DNA of 64,000 bases, from assembly GCF_023204835.1 (NCBI RefSeq), contig NZ_CP096270.1, positions 2,868,907 to 2,932,906 of the forward strand. Reading direction: 5' to 3'. Positions within the stretch are counted from its first letter, which is position 1. Each line of letters opens with the position of its first letter. The notes below the pieces were generated by a model, which worked only from the letters and a program-made list of their open reading frames with translations, was not told the origin of the DNA and ran no database searches. The translations under genes and the position numbers were made by a program. This stretch comes from Salinarchaeum laminariae (lineage in GTDB: Archaea > Halobacteriota > Halobacteria > Halobacteriales > Salinarchaeaceae). Shown here one piece after another: positions 1-8,711 of the stretch.

Positions 1-329
1 AGGGGTAGGATTGTTCAATGCGGCCACTGTAGTGACCGCCGAGATTTTGTGAGACTCGACTTTCCACCGCGCTTCGTTCCTCTCCAGATCGCCACGGGTG
101 GGGCTCCGGAAGGGGCCGACCGGTCGGCGATCGTAACGACGCAAGCACCGCAGGGAGGGAGCGAAGCGACCGACTGAGGAGCGCAGCGAGTTAGGATCGC
201 CGAGCGTGAGGGGGCTTCCGTAGGCGGTTGCGGTCGGACCGCCGTCCGTTTCGTCCATGCTCTTCGGAATCACCCGCTCACGCCACCATCAACTTTCACC
301 ACTGCTATCTACAGGCGGGCATCGATCGC
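1..329. other. intergenic, no gene seen
   Basis: I see no convincing coding region. The stretch 150-215 carries the purine-rich motif gagcgaagcgac followed by gaggagcgcagcgag, a style of GAGCG-repeat found between many haloarchaeal genes. A similar short block lies at 22370-22385. Confidence 0.4.
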
Positions 330-698
330 TCAGTCGTGGAACCAGTCGTACCACTCGTCGAGATCGACGAACTCGTTCTCGATCGCCGTCGCTCCGTACT
401 GAGTGAACACTTCGTCCACCGTCCTAGCGAGCCCTTCGGGGTCGGCGTCCGGGAGCTTCTGATCGTAGTAGACTAGTATTCCGGCGTGTTCGTGAGATTC
501 GTCGAGGGGCTCGAAATCCTTCGCGTTATTCGTAACGAGGACGACGCTCTCCTCGCCACACCACCGGAGTAATTTGGCATCGTCCGTGTGTTCTCCGAAC
601 TCGTCTTTGGCCTGTACGACCTCGTATCCCCGTTCGCGGAGCAGCCGCTCCAGGATCCGGCCGACGTGTTCGTCCAGAAGCAGCCGCGTCTCCGTCAC
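330..698 (-). CDS. DUF5615-type PIN-like toxin
   Basis: A 122-aa protein with the look of the DUF5615 PIN-like family, the putative RNase toxin of many DUF433/DUF5615 toxin-antitoxin pairs. The N-terminal strand LLLDEH puts acidic residues D9 and E10 at the expected first catalytic position. D39/D40 (EHTDDAK) and D61 (VTNNAKDF) supply the later acidic sites. The start ATG overlaps the stop of the upstream antitoxin gene by 4 bp (ATGA), which implies translational coupling. The family assignment is firm from motif and partner; RNase activity is inferred from the PIN fold. Confidence 0.85.
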   Translation of the reverse strand: MTETRLLLDEHVGRILERLLRERGYEVVQAKDEFGEHTDDAKLLRWCGEESVVLVTNNAKDFEPLDESHEHAGILVYYDQKLPDADPEGLARTVDEVFTQYGATAIENEFVDLDEWYDWFHD

Positions 699-970
699 TG
701 AACGGTCTCTTTGGGCTTCAGGGAAGACTCCCCAATTCGCTCGGACGCCGCTTCGTTCGCCTGCTCGATCTCGCGCATCTCTTCGATGTGATCGTAATAG
801 TAGGCGAGCGACTCGTAAACGGATGCGAGCGGAACGTCGAGCTGATCAGCAGCGTACGCGGGTGATTGGCCAGCATCGACTACCCGTGCGGCGACGTGTC
901 GGACCCCGATTCTGGTCCCGTCGATTCGGGGTTCCCCTCCAAGCACGTTCTCGTCACGGGTGATCGTCAT
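695..970 (-). CDS. DUF433 antitoxin
   Basis: A 91-aa DUF433 protein. The family hallmarks are visible: GGEPRIDGTRIGVRHVA near residues 11-27 (the typical G-x-P-x-I-x-GTRI signature), then a helix-turn-helix-like part with YAADQLDVPLASVYESLAYYY. DUF433 proteins pair with DUF5615 toxins and probably bind DNA to repress their own operon while neutralising the toxin. It is the first gene of a two-gene operon and ends in a 4-bp overlap with the toxin start. Confidence 0.85.
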   Translation of the reverse strand: MTITRDENVLGGEPRIDGTRIGVRHVAARVVDAGQSPAYAADQLDVPLASVYESLAYYYDHIEEMREIEQANEAASERIGESSLKPKETVQ

Positions 971-1301
971 GGACGTACGTAGGGCCGGCTTCGGTTATAC
1001 GTCTTTGGCGTCAATCTCAATTTGAAAGCGGCATTGAACCTGCTCGAAGATTCCCCACCTTCGGCGAGCTCGCGGGATCATTCAGTCAGATCCACCTCCA
1101 CCGACCTACTAGTAGATTCTCGCTCGGTAGTGTTCAGGAACACATTTCTGACGCGGAATCGGCAACCGTCCAGCCCGCCGTAAATGCCACCGTTCGTGGC
1201 GCTCCAGCGACCAACGGCCTGGACTCTGGAGTATTACGAAACCAGATTGTGGTATTAACGAAACTTTGTTACATTCTACATGCTGACATCTGTCAGTTGC
1301 C
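971..1301. other. intergenic between toxin-antitoxin pair and MFS gene
   Basis: No gene found on either strand. The 3' half is A+T richer (around 1235-1290) and probably holds the promoter of the MFS transporter, whose first usable codon is GTG at 1302. Confidence 0.4.
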
Positions 1302-2519
1302 GTGGCACCTCTATACCCGTCCCAGCGGCCTGTACGAGGGCCGATTCTCAAATATTATCTCTACAAGGCCACCAAAGCCGTCGAGTTCTACCGGCCGATC
1401 ATGTACCTCTTCTTCCTGGCACAGGGACTCACCTTCACACAGATTGCGATACTCGAAGCGATCTACAATCTCACGACGCTGTTCGGCGAGATTCCGACCG
1501 GCTACGTCGGGGATCGCGTCGGTCGGCGAAACAGTTTGCTCATCGGTACCGCAATCATCTCCGTCACACTGCTCGGGATCGGCCTCGCCGAGTCGTTTCT
1601 GACGCTGGCGATCCTCTACGTCTGCTGGTCCGCCGGGTACAATTTTCGATCCGGAAGTGAGGACGCGTGGCTCTACGACACGCTCACGGACGACCTCTCC
1701 GAAGACGAGTTCGCTCACGTACGGGGCCGTGGCGAATCTGCGTCGCTCGCGGTCGGCGTCGGCGCGGCGATCGTCGGCGGCTACCTTGGGAGCATCGATC
1801 TCTCGTACCCGTGGTTCGTCGCAGCCGCCGTCACCGGGCTCGGTGCAGTGGTCCTACTCACGCTCGGGGAATCGGAGACCTACGAGAACTCCGAGGCGGA
1901 CCAACTGAGCTTCCGTGAAACAGTACGCATCGCCACAGAGGCACTGTCGAAACGGAATCTCCGCGCGTTCATCCTCTACTACTACGTCCTCTACGCGGCG
2001 GTGACGTATCTCGTGTTCGTGTTCCTCCAGCCGATCTTCGAGACGGTCGTCGTCGATCTCGGAGCGGCTCCGGGGCAGGTCGAATCGCTGCTGGGCTGGT
2101 TCTACGGAGCCTACAGCCTGGTTGGAGCGGTTCTGACCTACTACACCGGTGCGATCAAAGAGTACGTCGGCGTCAGGACCTGGTTTCTCGTTCTCCCGTT
2201 CGTCGTCGGCGCGGCGTTGATCGGGATGTACGTCGTTCCACTCCTCGCGCTGCCGACGTTTCTCGTCGCTCGGGGGCTCTCCGACGTTACGCGGTCGTTC
2301 GCAGGGCAGTACGTCAACAATCAGATCGAGACGCTGGGCCGAGCAACTGTGCTGAGCTCGATGGCGATGGTCAGCGGGCTGGCAGTGGTTCCGTTTCAGC
2401 TCGGGAGCGGCGTGGTATCGGATTTTGCCTCACCGTTGTTCGCACTCGCAGTCGGTGGTGTCGTCCTCATCGTCGGTTCAGGCGGAATTCTCGTCTGGGA
2501 GTCGCCAATCGCCGAGTAA
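1302..2519 (+). CDS. MFS transporter
   Basis: A 405-aa integral membrane protein of the major facilitator superfamily. About twelve hydrophobic segments are visible. The loop between helices 2 and 3 carries GYVGDRVGRRNSLL (residues about 66-79), the MFS motif A that governs conformational switching. The start is a GTG (the protein begins MAPLYPSQ); no better ATG lies upstream in frame. The substrate cannot be told from sequence. Export of drugs or metabolites and uptake are both possible. Confidence 0.85.
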   Translation: MAPLYPSQRPVRGPILKYYLYKATKAVEFYRPIMYLFFLAQGLTFTQIAILEAIYNLTTLFGEIPTGYVGDRVGRRNSLLIGTAIISVTLLGIGLAESFLTLAILYVCWSAGYNFRSGSEDAWLYDTLTDDLSEDEFAHVRGRGESASLAVGVGAAIVGGYLGSIDLSYPWFVAAAVTGLGAVVLLTLGESETYENSEADQLSFRETVRIATEALSKRNLRAFILYYYVLYAAVTYLVFVFLQPIFETVVVDLGAAPGQVESLLGWFYGAYSLVGAVLTYYTGAIKEYVGVRTWFLVLPFVVGAALIGMYVVPLLALPTFLVARGLSDVTRSFAGQYVNNQIETLGRATVLSSMAMVSGLAVVPFQLGSGVVSDFASPLFALAVGGVVLIVGSGGILVWESPIAE

Positions 2520-2567
2520 TCCCTTCTAATTTCGAGGGGCAAATCATCCATCAGTCTCGCCGTTGCG

Positions 2568-2945
2568 TCACTGGTTTCTGTGTGGAGTGGACTGTCGATA
2601 CCCCTCACGCGCTTCAGCAACCACAATTAGCGCTATCGAGATTCCCACGGTGCCCCAGATGACGGTCGCCTCTGTCCCACTGACTTCCTCGGTAAATACA
2701 GTCGCAAGCACGATCGAGACGAGCGTGACAACACCCATTCGAGAGGATCTGGATACTGATCGATCGATTGAGAGCAGATATAGTTGTGGGGCGATGGCAC
2801 CAAAGGATAGTATCAGCATGAATGCAACGACAGTTGCCCACTGGCCTGGCAACCCTACCGCTGCCTCAACTATACCAAGGACAGCGAGGCTGCCCACTCC
2901 CGCCAGCAGAGCGGCGACGATGATCGTATTCTCAGATGCGTTCAT
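2568..2945 (-). CDS. small integral membrane protein, unrecognised
   Basis: A 125-aa protein with four predicted hydrophobic helices (about residues 8-28, 34-56, 68-85 and 92-108) and short charged linkers. It ends in a polar tail (REGYRQSTPHRNQ). I do not recognise the family. It lies convergent with the MFS transporter gene, so it is a separate transcription unit. Codon use and the regular alternation of hydrophobic helices make it a believable gene despite the lack of a named domain. Confidence 0.6.
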   Translation of the reverse strand: MNASENTIIVAALLAGVGSLAVLGIVEAAVGLPGQWATVVAFMLILSFGAIAPQLYLLSIDRSVSRSSRMGVVTLVSIVLATVFTEEVSGTEATVIWGTVGISIALIVVAEAREGYRQSTPHRNQ

Positions 2946-3203
2946 ACTGACAGGACTCGCCCTGAATTGATAAATATCGGGGAGGAACTACTGTCACTAC
3001 TGCCGCCTCTTTCTGTATCCGCCAGAACGTGCTGCCACGGTGAGCGCATAGTACAGTTCAGATATAGACCGGGTGAACGGTCTCAGCCACTCACGAAGCC
3101 AGCCGTATCACTCGTCGAGTTCGGCCGTTCACCTCCGAACGATACGTCTGCGCTCGGCTATCCAGCAGAATGTTTCACACGACCTATTCCCGGTGAGGCG
3201 TAT

Positions 3204-3665
3204 TCAAATATTGTCGAATTCGAACACGGGGCGATTCGTCTCCTCGTCGTGATAGATTCGAATAAATATCTCGTAGTGGCCCCGGTCTTCTGAAGGAATA
3301 TAGTGGAAATGACGCCATCGATCGGGTCCCGTTCCCGGGAGTGTAGCATACACGGTATACGTGTCGAGAGTGGCAACGTCTTCGAAACGACGAACTGTGT
3401 AACCGTCTTCGTCACCGTCCTGTTCGGGCGCGATCTCGACGACGTGCTGGGCTGCATTCGTGGTGCTATAGACCACCGCTTCAGACGCCTCGTCCTTGCT
3501 GGGGTCAACGAGCTTGACTTCGATTTTCTGCGGAGTCGGGGTGTAGTTGGTAATCGTGAGATTCAGCGGAAGATCGTTCGAGCTGGACGATTCCTGACAA
3601 CCCGCAAGCGCGGTGGCTATCCCGCTGCCACCGAGGAGGAGGGCTTCACGACGGGTTTGTTTCAT
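3204..3665 (-). CDS. Tat-exported lipoprotein
   Basis: A 153-aa secreted lipoprotein. The N-terminus has a twin-arginine signal (KQTRREALLLGGSG) and a lipobox ending LAGC at residue 22. This is the usual haloarchaeal arrangement of Tat export followed by lipid attachment to the cysteine. The mature part is beta-rich (NLTITNYTPTPQKIEVKLVD), like the immunoglobulin-type folds of many haloarchaeal surface lipoproteins. Function unknown; it would sit on the outer face of the membrane. Confidence 0.75.
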   Translation of the reverse strand: MKQTRREALLLGGSGIATALAGCQESSSSNDLPLNLTITNYTPTPQKIEVKLVDPSKDEASEAVVYSTTNAAQHVVEIAPEQDGDEDGYTVRRFEDVATLDTYTVYATLPGTGPDRWRHFHYIPSEDRGHYEIFIRIYHDEETNRPVFEFDNI

Positions 3666-3937
3666 ACTGAAACCAGATCAGTTCTATCGACAAAGGTGTT
3701 TTCAGGGTTGAGAGAACGCAGCTGTTGAATACAGCGTGTCCATCGTTCCACTCCACCGTGGGTAGTAGTTCCCGACCAGTAGTGGTCCGGGCAATTATCC
3801 GTATCAGTGCAGCAATTCACTACACGCACCGACGACCTCGTCGACGATGACCTCGGTACTCCGCCCTGCAGCGACGTGGTATCCACGGATCATACGAAAG
3901 ATACACCCGAGACCCACAGGCGGTTCGCACTCACACA

Positions 3938-4159
3938 TCACGCGTCGGAGTCCTGCCACCAGCCGAAACCGTACTCCAGGCCACCCAGCACGAACCCCAT
4001 CGTGAGCGCAGACACCACCGGAAGCTCGCCACTCAACGCAACGCCGACGACGAAAACGCCGGTTGCTGCGGCTACGGCGAGCAGTGCTGCGTAGCGTCCA
4101 CGGGAGAGGCCCCTCGCCCACTCGTCGCTACGCGCGTAGAGACGTTTCACAGCACCCAT
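3938..4159 (-). CDS. small two-helix membrane protein
   Basis: A 73-aa protein with two hydrophobic helices (residues about 22-42 and 46-66). They follow a basic N-terminus (VKRLYARSDEWARGLSRGRYAALL), and the protein ends GWWQDSDA. The pattern matches conserved haloarchaeal hypothetical membrane proteins, but I cannot name the family. The overlapping plus-strand frames in 3807-4329 have no protein-like character, which supports this strand. It is divergent from the phosphate transporter gene. Confidence 0.6.
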   Translation of the reverse strand: MGAVKRLYARSDEWARGLSRGRYAALLAVAAATGVFVVGVALSGELPVVSALTMGFVLGGLEYGFGWWQDSDA

Positions 4160-4329
4160 TGGGAGAACCCACAGGCGGCCACGAGAAATTCGTTGGGAAT
4201 CTCACCGGAGTGGGATCGGGCGACGCAGGTGAGACCAACGAGTGGGGAGTTCGAGATCGTCGTTCGAGGTTTGGCGGCCGAGGTTCGGAGTTCGGTACGC
4301 TGAATAGGCCCCACGCGGATTGCCGGACC

Positions 4330-5499
4330 ATGGATATCACTGCGATTCTCCTCGTTGGAATCGCGGCTTCGCTGTTCGTCGGGTTCAACATCGGCGGATC
4401 GTCCACCGGAATCGCGTGGGGGCCCGCGGTCGGTGCTGGCGTGCTCTCGAAGACGGCTGCAGCGGGGCTGATGACGTTCTTCGTCTTCCTCGGCGGCTGG
4501 ACCGTCGGGCGAAACGTGATGGATACGCTCTCGGGCGATATCGTCGCCACGTCGATTTCGCTGGAGGCCGGTGCTGCGGTGCTCTTCTTCATCGGGCTCG
4601 GGATCCTCGTCGCGAACGTCTTCGGCGTCCCGGTGCCGACGTCGATGACGACGGTGGGATCGATCGCCGGGCTCGGACTGGCGAATGGAACGCTCAACTT
4701 CGACACGATCGGCTACATCGTCGCCTGGTGGATCGTGACGCCAGTCATCGGATTCTGGGTCGGTGCGGTCATCGGTCGGTACGTCTATCCAGGATTGAAC
4801 CGCCGGTTCGAGATCAAAACCACCGACGGGCAGTTGCTCGAACTCGATCGGAGCGGTCTCGTTCCGACGCCCACGTACGGCCCGAACACGACCGGACGGG
4901 AACTGATCACGACGGCGGTCGTCCTCGTCATCGGCTGCTATATGGCGTTCAGTGCGGGCGCGAGCAACGTTCCGAACGCGGTCGCACCGCTGGTCAGCAG
5001 CGGTGCCCTCGGCGAGAACTCTGGAATCCTGATCGCCACTGTCGCGATCAGCGCGGGCGGCTTCACGATCGCCCGCCGAACGATGGAGTCCGTCGGAACG
5101 GAACTGAGCGACATTCCCCTGCTCGCAGCGCTGGTGGTCATGTCGACCGCCGCGACGATCACGACCGCGCTTTCCTATATCGGCATCCCGATCAGCCTCG
5201 TCATGGCGATGGTCATGACGATCGTCGGGCTCGGCTGGGGACGCGCCACCCGCCCGATCGCTGCGAGGGACGTCGTCCGCGGCCACGTGGACACTGAGAT
5301 CTCGACGGGCGCCATCACCGCAGACGCCGATGCGCCAGTCGGGAGCATCGGAAGCGCGGAGTCGCCCGAAGTGCTGCAGGCCGGGAACCTGTTCAACCCC
5401 CGTGCAATTCTGAAGTACATCTCGATGTGGATCATCGGCCCCTCGATGGCGCTGGCGCTCTCCTACTCCTTCTTCGTCGGCGCGGACCTCGTCGTGTAA
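4330..5499 (+). CDS. pitA: inorganic phosphate transporter, Pit family
   Basis: A 389-aa low-affinity phosphate (or metal-phosphate) symporter of the PiT family, in the membrane. The repeat signature is seen twice, as GFNIGGSSTGIAWGPAVG near the N-terminus and FSAGASNVPNAVAPLVSSG near residue 205. Each supplies the Asn/Asp-containing GANDxxNA-like motif in its archaeal form. I chose ATG 4330 because the upstream in-frame extension (to 4063) is Arg-rich and out of character, and a TATA-like TGAATAGG lies about 26 bp before this ATG. A universal stress protein follows 45 bp downstream, a common haloarchaeal pairing. Confidence 0.9.
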   Translation: MDITAILLVGIAASLFVGFNIGGSSTGIAWGPAVGAGVLSKTAAAGLMTFFVFLGGWTVGRNVMDTLSGDIVATSISLEAGAAVLFFIGLGILVANVFGVPVPTSMTTVGSIAGLGLANGTLNFDTIGYIVAWWIVTPVIGFWVGAVIGRYVYPGLNRRFEIKTTDGQLLELDRSGLVPTPTYGPNTTGRELITTAVVLVIGCYMAFSAGASNVPNAVAPLVSSGALGENSGILIATVAISAGGFTIARRTMESVGTELSDIPLLAALVVMSTAATITTALSYIGIPISLVMAMVMTIVGLGWGRATRPIAARDVVRGHVDTEISTGAITADADAPVGSIGSAESPEVLQAGNLFNPRAILKYISMWIIGPSMALALSYSFFVGADLVV

Positions 5500-5544
5500 C
5501 CAGCCAGCAGTGGGCTTATTCCGCCCGTTAACGTACCCATTAGT

Positions 5545-5964
5545 ATGGTTTCACGAGTGTTGGTGCCGATGGACGATTCGGAGATGGCAGCGCACGCGCT
5601 GGAGTACGCGATCGAGACGCACCCCGACGCGGCGATCACGGTGTTGCACGTCGTGGGTGAACCGTCGTCGATGATGGGCCGCGCGACCGCCCTCGCACTC
5701 TCCGACGATCCCGAGGAGACGGGTCGGGAGTTCGCCGAAAACGTGCTACAGACCGCCCGAGAGATCGCCGAGGAGCACGGGATCTCGATCGACACCAAAG
5801 TGACGATGGGCCACCCAATACGGGCAGTCCTGAACGCCGCGGATGAGTACGACGCGATCGTCGTCGGGAGCCACAGCGGCTCGCTGGCCGATCGGTTGAT
5901 CGTCGGGAACGTCGCCGAGACGATCGTTCGGCAGTCGCCGGTGCCAGTGACCGTCGTCAGGTGA
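5545..5964 (+). CDS. universal stress protein (UspA fold)
   Basis: A 139-aa UspA-family protein. It has the N-terminal strand VLVPMDDSEMAAHAL and the ATP-binding-type C-terminal motif GSHSGSLADRLIVGNVAETIVRQSPVPVTVVR (G-x2-G-x9-G-S/N-x pattern), so nucleotide binding is likely. It is downstream of pitA on the same strand. However, a TATA-like GCTTATTCC about 28 bp before the ATG suggests its own leaderless promoter as well. It probably modulates the transporter or a stress response; this link is inference from gene order. Confidence 0.9.
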   Translation: MVSRVLVPMDDSEMAAHALEYAIETHPDAAITVLHVVGEPSSMMGRATALALSDDPEETGREFAENVLQTAREIAEEHGISIDTKVTMGHPIRAVLNAADEYDAIVVGSHSGSLADRLIVGNVAETIVRQSPVPVTVVR

Positions 5965-6067
5965 GCCGGTTCGGGAGAGAGAAGAGAAAGGTTCTAGGAA
6001 CAGGAGGTTCGGAGAACGGTTGAACGAAAGACGCTGGCAGTGTCAGTTCGTTCCCTTAGCCAGCCGG

Positions 6068-6373
6068 TCAGTCTTCCCGGGCCTCGGCGATGGCCTCCCG
6101 TGGCGCACCGCAGTTGGGGCAGTTCTCCGGCAGTCCGTCCTCGATTTCGCCCATCTCGCCACACTCCGTGCACTCCCACATCAGGTACCCCTCGCCGAAA
6201 CCCTGGCCGGGGACTTCCTCGGAAGCTGGGTCGGAGCTATCACCCGACGGCGTCTCGACCTCGAACCCATCGTCCGTGTATCCGCTGACCCGCCCCAGTA
6301 GCTCGCCGTCGTCGTCGAACACTCGTTGCCCTGGCTCGATCGAGTCCGCAGCGGAACTGTCTGGGCGTTCCAT
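6068..6373 (-). CDS. rubredoxin-like zinc-ribbon protein
   Basis: A 101-aa acidic protein. The N-terminal half (ERPDSSAADSIEPGQRVFDDDGELLGRVSGYTDDGFEVE) resembles a small barrel that sets a spacing or boundary element. The C-terminal half holds a four-cysteine zinc ribbon, WECTECGEMG then ENCPNCGAPRE. This layout is typical of a conserved haloarchaeal family (DUF7130-like). The role is unknown; metal binding is well supported, DNA or protein contact is only a guess. Confidence 0.75.
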   Translation of the reverse strand: MERPDSSAADSIEPGQRVFDDDGELLGRVSGYTDDGFEVETPSGDSSDPASEEVPGQGFGEGYLMWECTECGEMGEIEDGLPENCPNCGAPREAIAEARED

Positions 6374-6461
6374 CGCCGTGTCTTTCGGCGGTCGAACACT
6401 TCAACGTCGGTGCCGCGTCGTTGCCAGTCCCTCACCAGAACGGATGAATTGGACCGTCGAA

Positions 6462-7172
6462 CTACTCACGTCGCCTCGACGGGTGCTGGCGTTCCAGCCA
6501 GACGGTAATCACAGTGACGGCGACGAAACTCGAAACGACGATCGCAGTGAGTACCGTTCCGGCGAAAACTGGATCGCGTTCCACGATTGGCACGAACAGC
6601 CGCAGGTCGAGCGCGATCACGAGCAGTGCGCCGAGCGCGTCGAATACGAGATCGAGAGCCGTGTCGCGGAGTCCGTAGTACTCCAGCACGGGGTCTATGT
6701 CGCGTTGCTCACCGATCTCGCGCGCCACGAGTTCGGCGAACTCCCAGACGATCCCGAGAGCGAGCGTACAGAGCACCGTTCCAGCAACGGACACGATCGC
6801 ACCGTCACCGAGCACGGCGAGCCGTGGCTCCGTGACGAGTAAAATTGCGTAGACGAGGGCTGCCAGCAGCGTCGCAGACAGCGTGTGCGTGAGGTGATCC
6901 CACCACCAGACGGTGTCGTAGGGGCCGAACATGCCGATCGTGTGGAGGAAGGCCGCGCCGGCAATCCAGACCGACAGCTGCGGTGCTGCGGTCACCGTCG
7001 GAGCGCTCGACCCATCGAGCAGGGGCACGAGGACGCTCGGCGCGATCGCGAGTAGCGTGGCGACGACGGCGTTGGTGAGCGCCGGAAGATTTCCAAGCCA
7101 GAGCGCAGCGATCACCGTGCCGAGAAGGCAGGCGATGAGGCCAACGTAGACCAGTGCGAGCGGCGGTACCAT
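6462..7172 (-). CDS. polytopic membrane protein (YjdF/DUF2238-like)
   Basis: A 236-aa membrane protein with about seven hydrophobic segments. Conserved-looking polar residues sit in membrane context: FGPYDTVWWWDHLTHTLSATL (His and Asp) and LGIVWEFAELVAREIG. Membrane proteins of the DUF2238/YjdF type keep a similar D-x2-H-x3 plus W-E-x2-E arrangement, so I suggest that family. No enzymatic role can be stated. It is followed on the same strand by the zinc-ribbon gene at 6068-6373, 88 bp away. Confidence 0.65.
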   Translation of the reverse strand: MVPPLALVYVGLIACLLGTVIAALWLGNLPALTNAVVATLLAIAPSVLVPLLDGSSAPTVTAAPQLSVWIAGAAFLHTIGMFGPYDTVWWWDHLTHTLSATLLAALVYAILLVTEPRLAVLGDGAIVSVAGTVLCTLALGIVWEFAELVAREIGEQRDIDPVLEYYGLRDTALDLVFDALGALLVIALDLRLFVPIVERDPVFAGTVLTAIVVSSFVAVTVITVWLERQHPSRRRE

Positions 7173-7290
7173 CGTCGTGAGGTCAGTCTACTCCACGGAG
7201 CGGGAACGGTTAATGATGGGTGTCGGTCGCCGAGGGTCCCTCGGCGGATTGTGGACAGGTCTGCCGCGGATCGCAGACGAATAGAGGTCC

Positions 7291-7719
7291 TCAAAAGACC
7301 GAGTCCGCGGTTGCAGCGCCGACGACGCTGAAGATCGCCCCAACGCCGACGGCTTTCACCGTGACGACCGCCTGGTCTGCGGTCGAGTGTCCGGCGAGGA
7401 ACGTTCCCGGAGCGTCGAAGACGAGCGCGAGCAGGGCCACCGCGCCGTAGGAGACGATCATGAGCGAGACGAATCGGATCGGGACGCCCGCGACGTCGGG
7501 ATCGTCGTCGCTGTCCCTGTCGGTGGCTTCATAGAGCGCGGCGTAACCGATCGAGAACACGATCGCGACGGTCGCGAGCGCCTGAAAGACGTTCATACTC
7601 TCCGCGAGCGTCCAGACCTCCTCGGTCACGACGAACGGTCCAGCGAGGAGAAAACCGCCGACTACCTGCTGGGCAGAGTCGGCGATCCGAAAGCGGCGTC
7701 GTGGTCGAAACCGCGCCAT
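7291..7719 (-). CDS. integral membrane protein, DUF2391-like
   Basis: A 142-aa protein with four hydrophobic segments and a basic N-terminus (MARFRPRRRFRIADSAQQVVGG). The phrase VVGGFLLAGPFVVTEEVW and the later SYGAVALLALVFDAP and VGVGAIFSVVGAATADSVF look like DUF2391/TIGR02587 membrane proteins common in haloarchaea. I used ATG 7719; an upstream ATG at 7746 would add nine residues. Function unknown. Confidence 0.65.
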   Translation of the reverse strand: MARFRPRRRFRIADSAQQVVGGFLLAGPFVVTEEVWTLAESMNVFQALATVAIVFSIGYAALYEATDRDSDDDPDVAGVPIRFVSLMIVSYGAVALLALVFDAPGTFLAGHSTADQAVVTVKAVGVGAIFSVVGAATADSVF

Positions 7720-7872
7720 GCGTCGAATCGGTGCCCCAGCGTACAAAATGCCACCGTCCTGGGTCCACGGATACGAGCTGGCACAGAGCCATCCGGTGGC
7801 CAGAGCTGTATGGAGCTGCTTCTCCGTGACTTGAAAAACGAAACCGCCAGAAGACCGCGATCGCCGCGTCCG

Positions 7873-8052
7873 CTACTCCTCGTCGTCCTCGCCCATCTCC
7901 GAGAGACGATCGACGAGTTCGCTCGTCGATCGACCGTTCTCGAAGGAGAGCTCTCCATCGTGGTCGTGTTCGTGAACGGAGACGCCCTTGTCGTCGTCGG
8001 TGTCGTGATCCCGATCCGACTGCTCCGACTCGTCGTAGCTACCAAAACCCAT
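7873..8052 (-). CDS. DUF5786-type small acidic protein
   Basis: A 59-aa, extremely acidic protein beginning MGFGSYDESEQSDRD, the hallmark start of the haloarchaeal DUF5786 family. A second conserved block reads HEHDHDGELSFENGRSTSEL. The open frame runs further upstream, but residues before this Met are not protein-like, so 8052 is the start. No function is known; it is conserved and often near core genes. Confidence 0.8.
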   Translation of the reverse strand: MGFGSYDESEQSDRDHDTDDDKGVSVHEHDHDGELSFENGRSTSELVDRLSEMGEDDEE

Positions 8053-8206
8053 ACCGTCAATTGATAGCGCTATCGGAAAGGTCGTCCGGTTCCACGTTCG
8101 GGAGAGCAACACCATCGGAGCCCAAAGATGGATCACCGCAGGCGCCTCCCGGTTCGAATCCACCGGCTGCGTCAACGTTATCCCACCCGACGCGCAATAT
8201 GGGGGT

Positions 8207-8563
8207 ATGAGCACGGACGCCGCAACCGGGGGTCGCGTCGACGTCACCGACGACGCGGTCGACCAGGCCCTCTCTCTGCTGGAATCCGAGGAGATGGACG
8301 CGACGGAGTCGGGACTCCGCCTGTTCGTCCAGCAAGGGGGTTGCGCCGGCCTCTCCTACGGCATGCGATTCGAACAGGAACCGGACGAGGACGACGAGAT
8401 CACCGAACACGACGGACTTCGCGTGTTCGTCGACCCGGCGTCGCTGGACTACCTCGAAGGAAGCGTGCTGGATTTCGAGGAGGGCCTGCAGGCAGAAGGG
8501 TTCCACGTCGAGAATCCGAACGTCGTCAGCGAGTGTGGCTGCGGCGAGAGTTTCCGGACGTAG
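8207..8563 (+). CDS. A-type iron-sulfur carrier (HesB/IscA family)
   Basis: A 118-aa HesB/IscA/ErpA-type protein that carries and delivers Fe-S clusters (or iron). The three invariant cysteines are visible: one in QQGGCAGLSYGMRFE (about residue 46), and the C-x-C pair in NVVSECGCGESF at the C-terminus. The IDPASLDYLEGS-like strand (VFVDPASLDYLEGSVLDF) is also typical. A TATA-like GTTATCCC about 27 bp before the ATG fits leaderless transcription. Confidence 0.9.
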   Translation: MSTDAATGGRVDVTDDAVDQALSLLESEEMDATESGLRLFVQQGGCAGLSYGMRFEQEPDEDDEITEHDGLRVFVDPASLDYLEGSVLDFEEGLQAEGFHVENPNVVSECGCGESFRT

Positions 8564-8711
8564 ATAGCCTTCAGACCGCACACCCGCACACGTTTCGCCG
8601 ACTGCTGCACCGACGCTGTTTCTGATGAGAAACACTGTGACCCGATAGTGGTAGCGACGCTATTCTACTGCGGCAGCCAGAAACGACGACAGTTCCGTGA
8701 CGGCGACGCCC

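Noticed and set aside
4147..5286. Long minus-strand frame antisense to the phosphate transporter gene
   Set aside because: Asp/Arg-rich antisense shadow typical of high-GC genes; the plus strand encodes a clear PiT transporter.
8140..8180. tRNA-like GGTTCGAATCC sequence
   Set aside because: The T-stem does not pair beyond two bases and no anticodon or acceptor arm can be found on either side.
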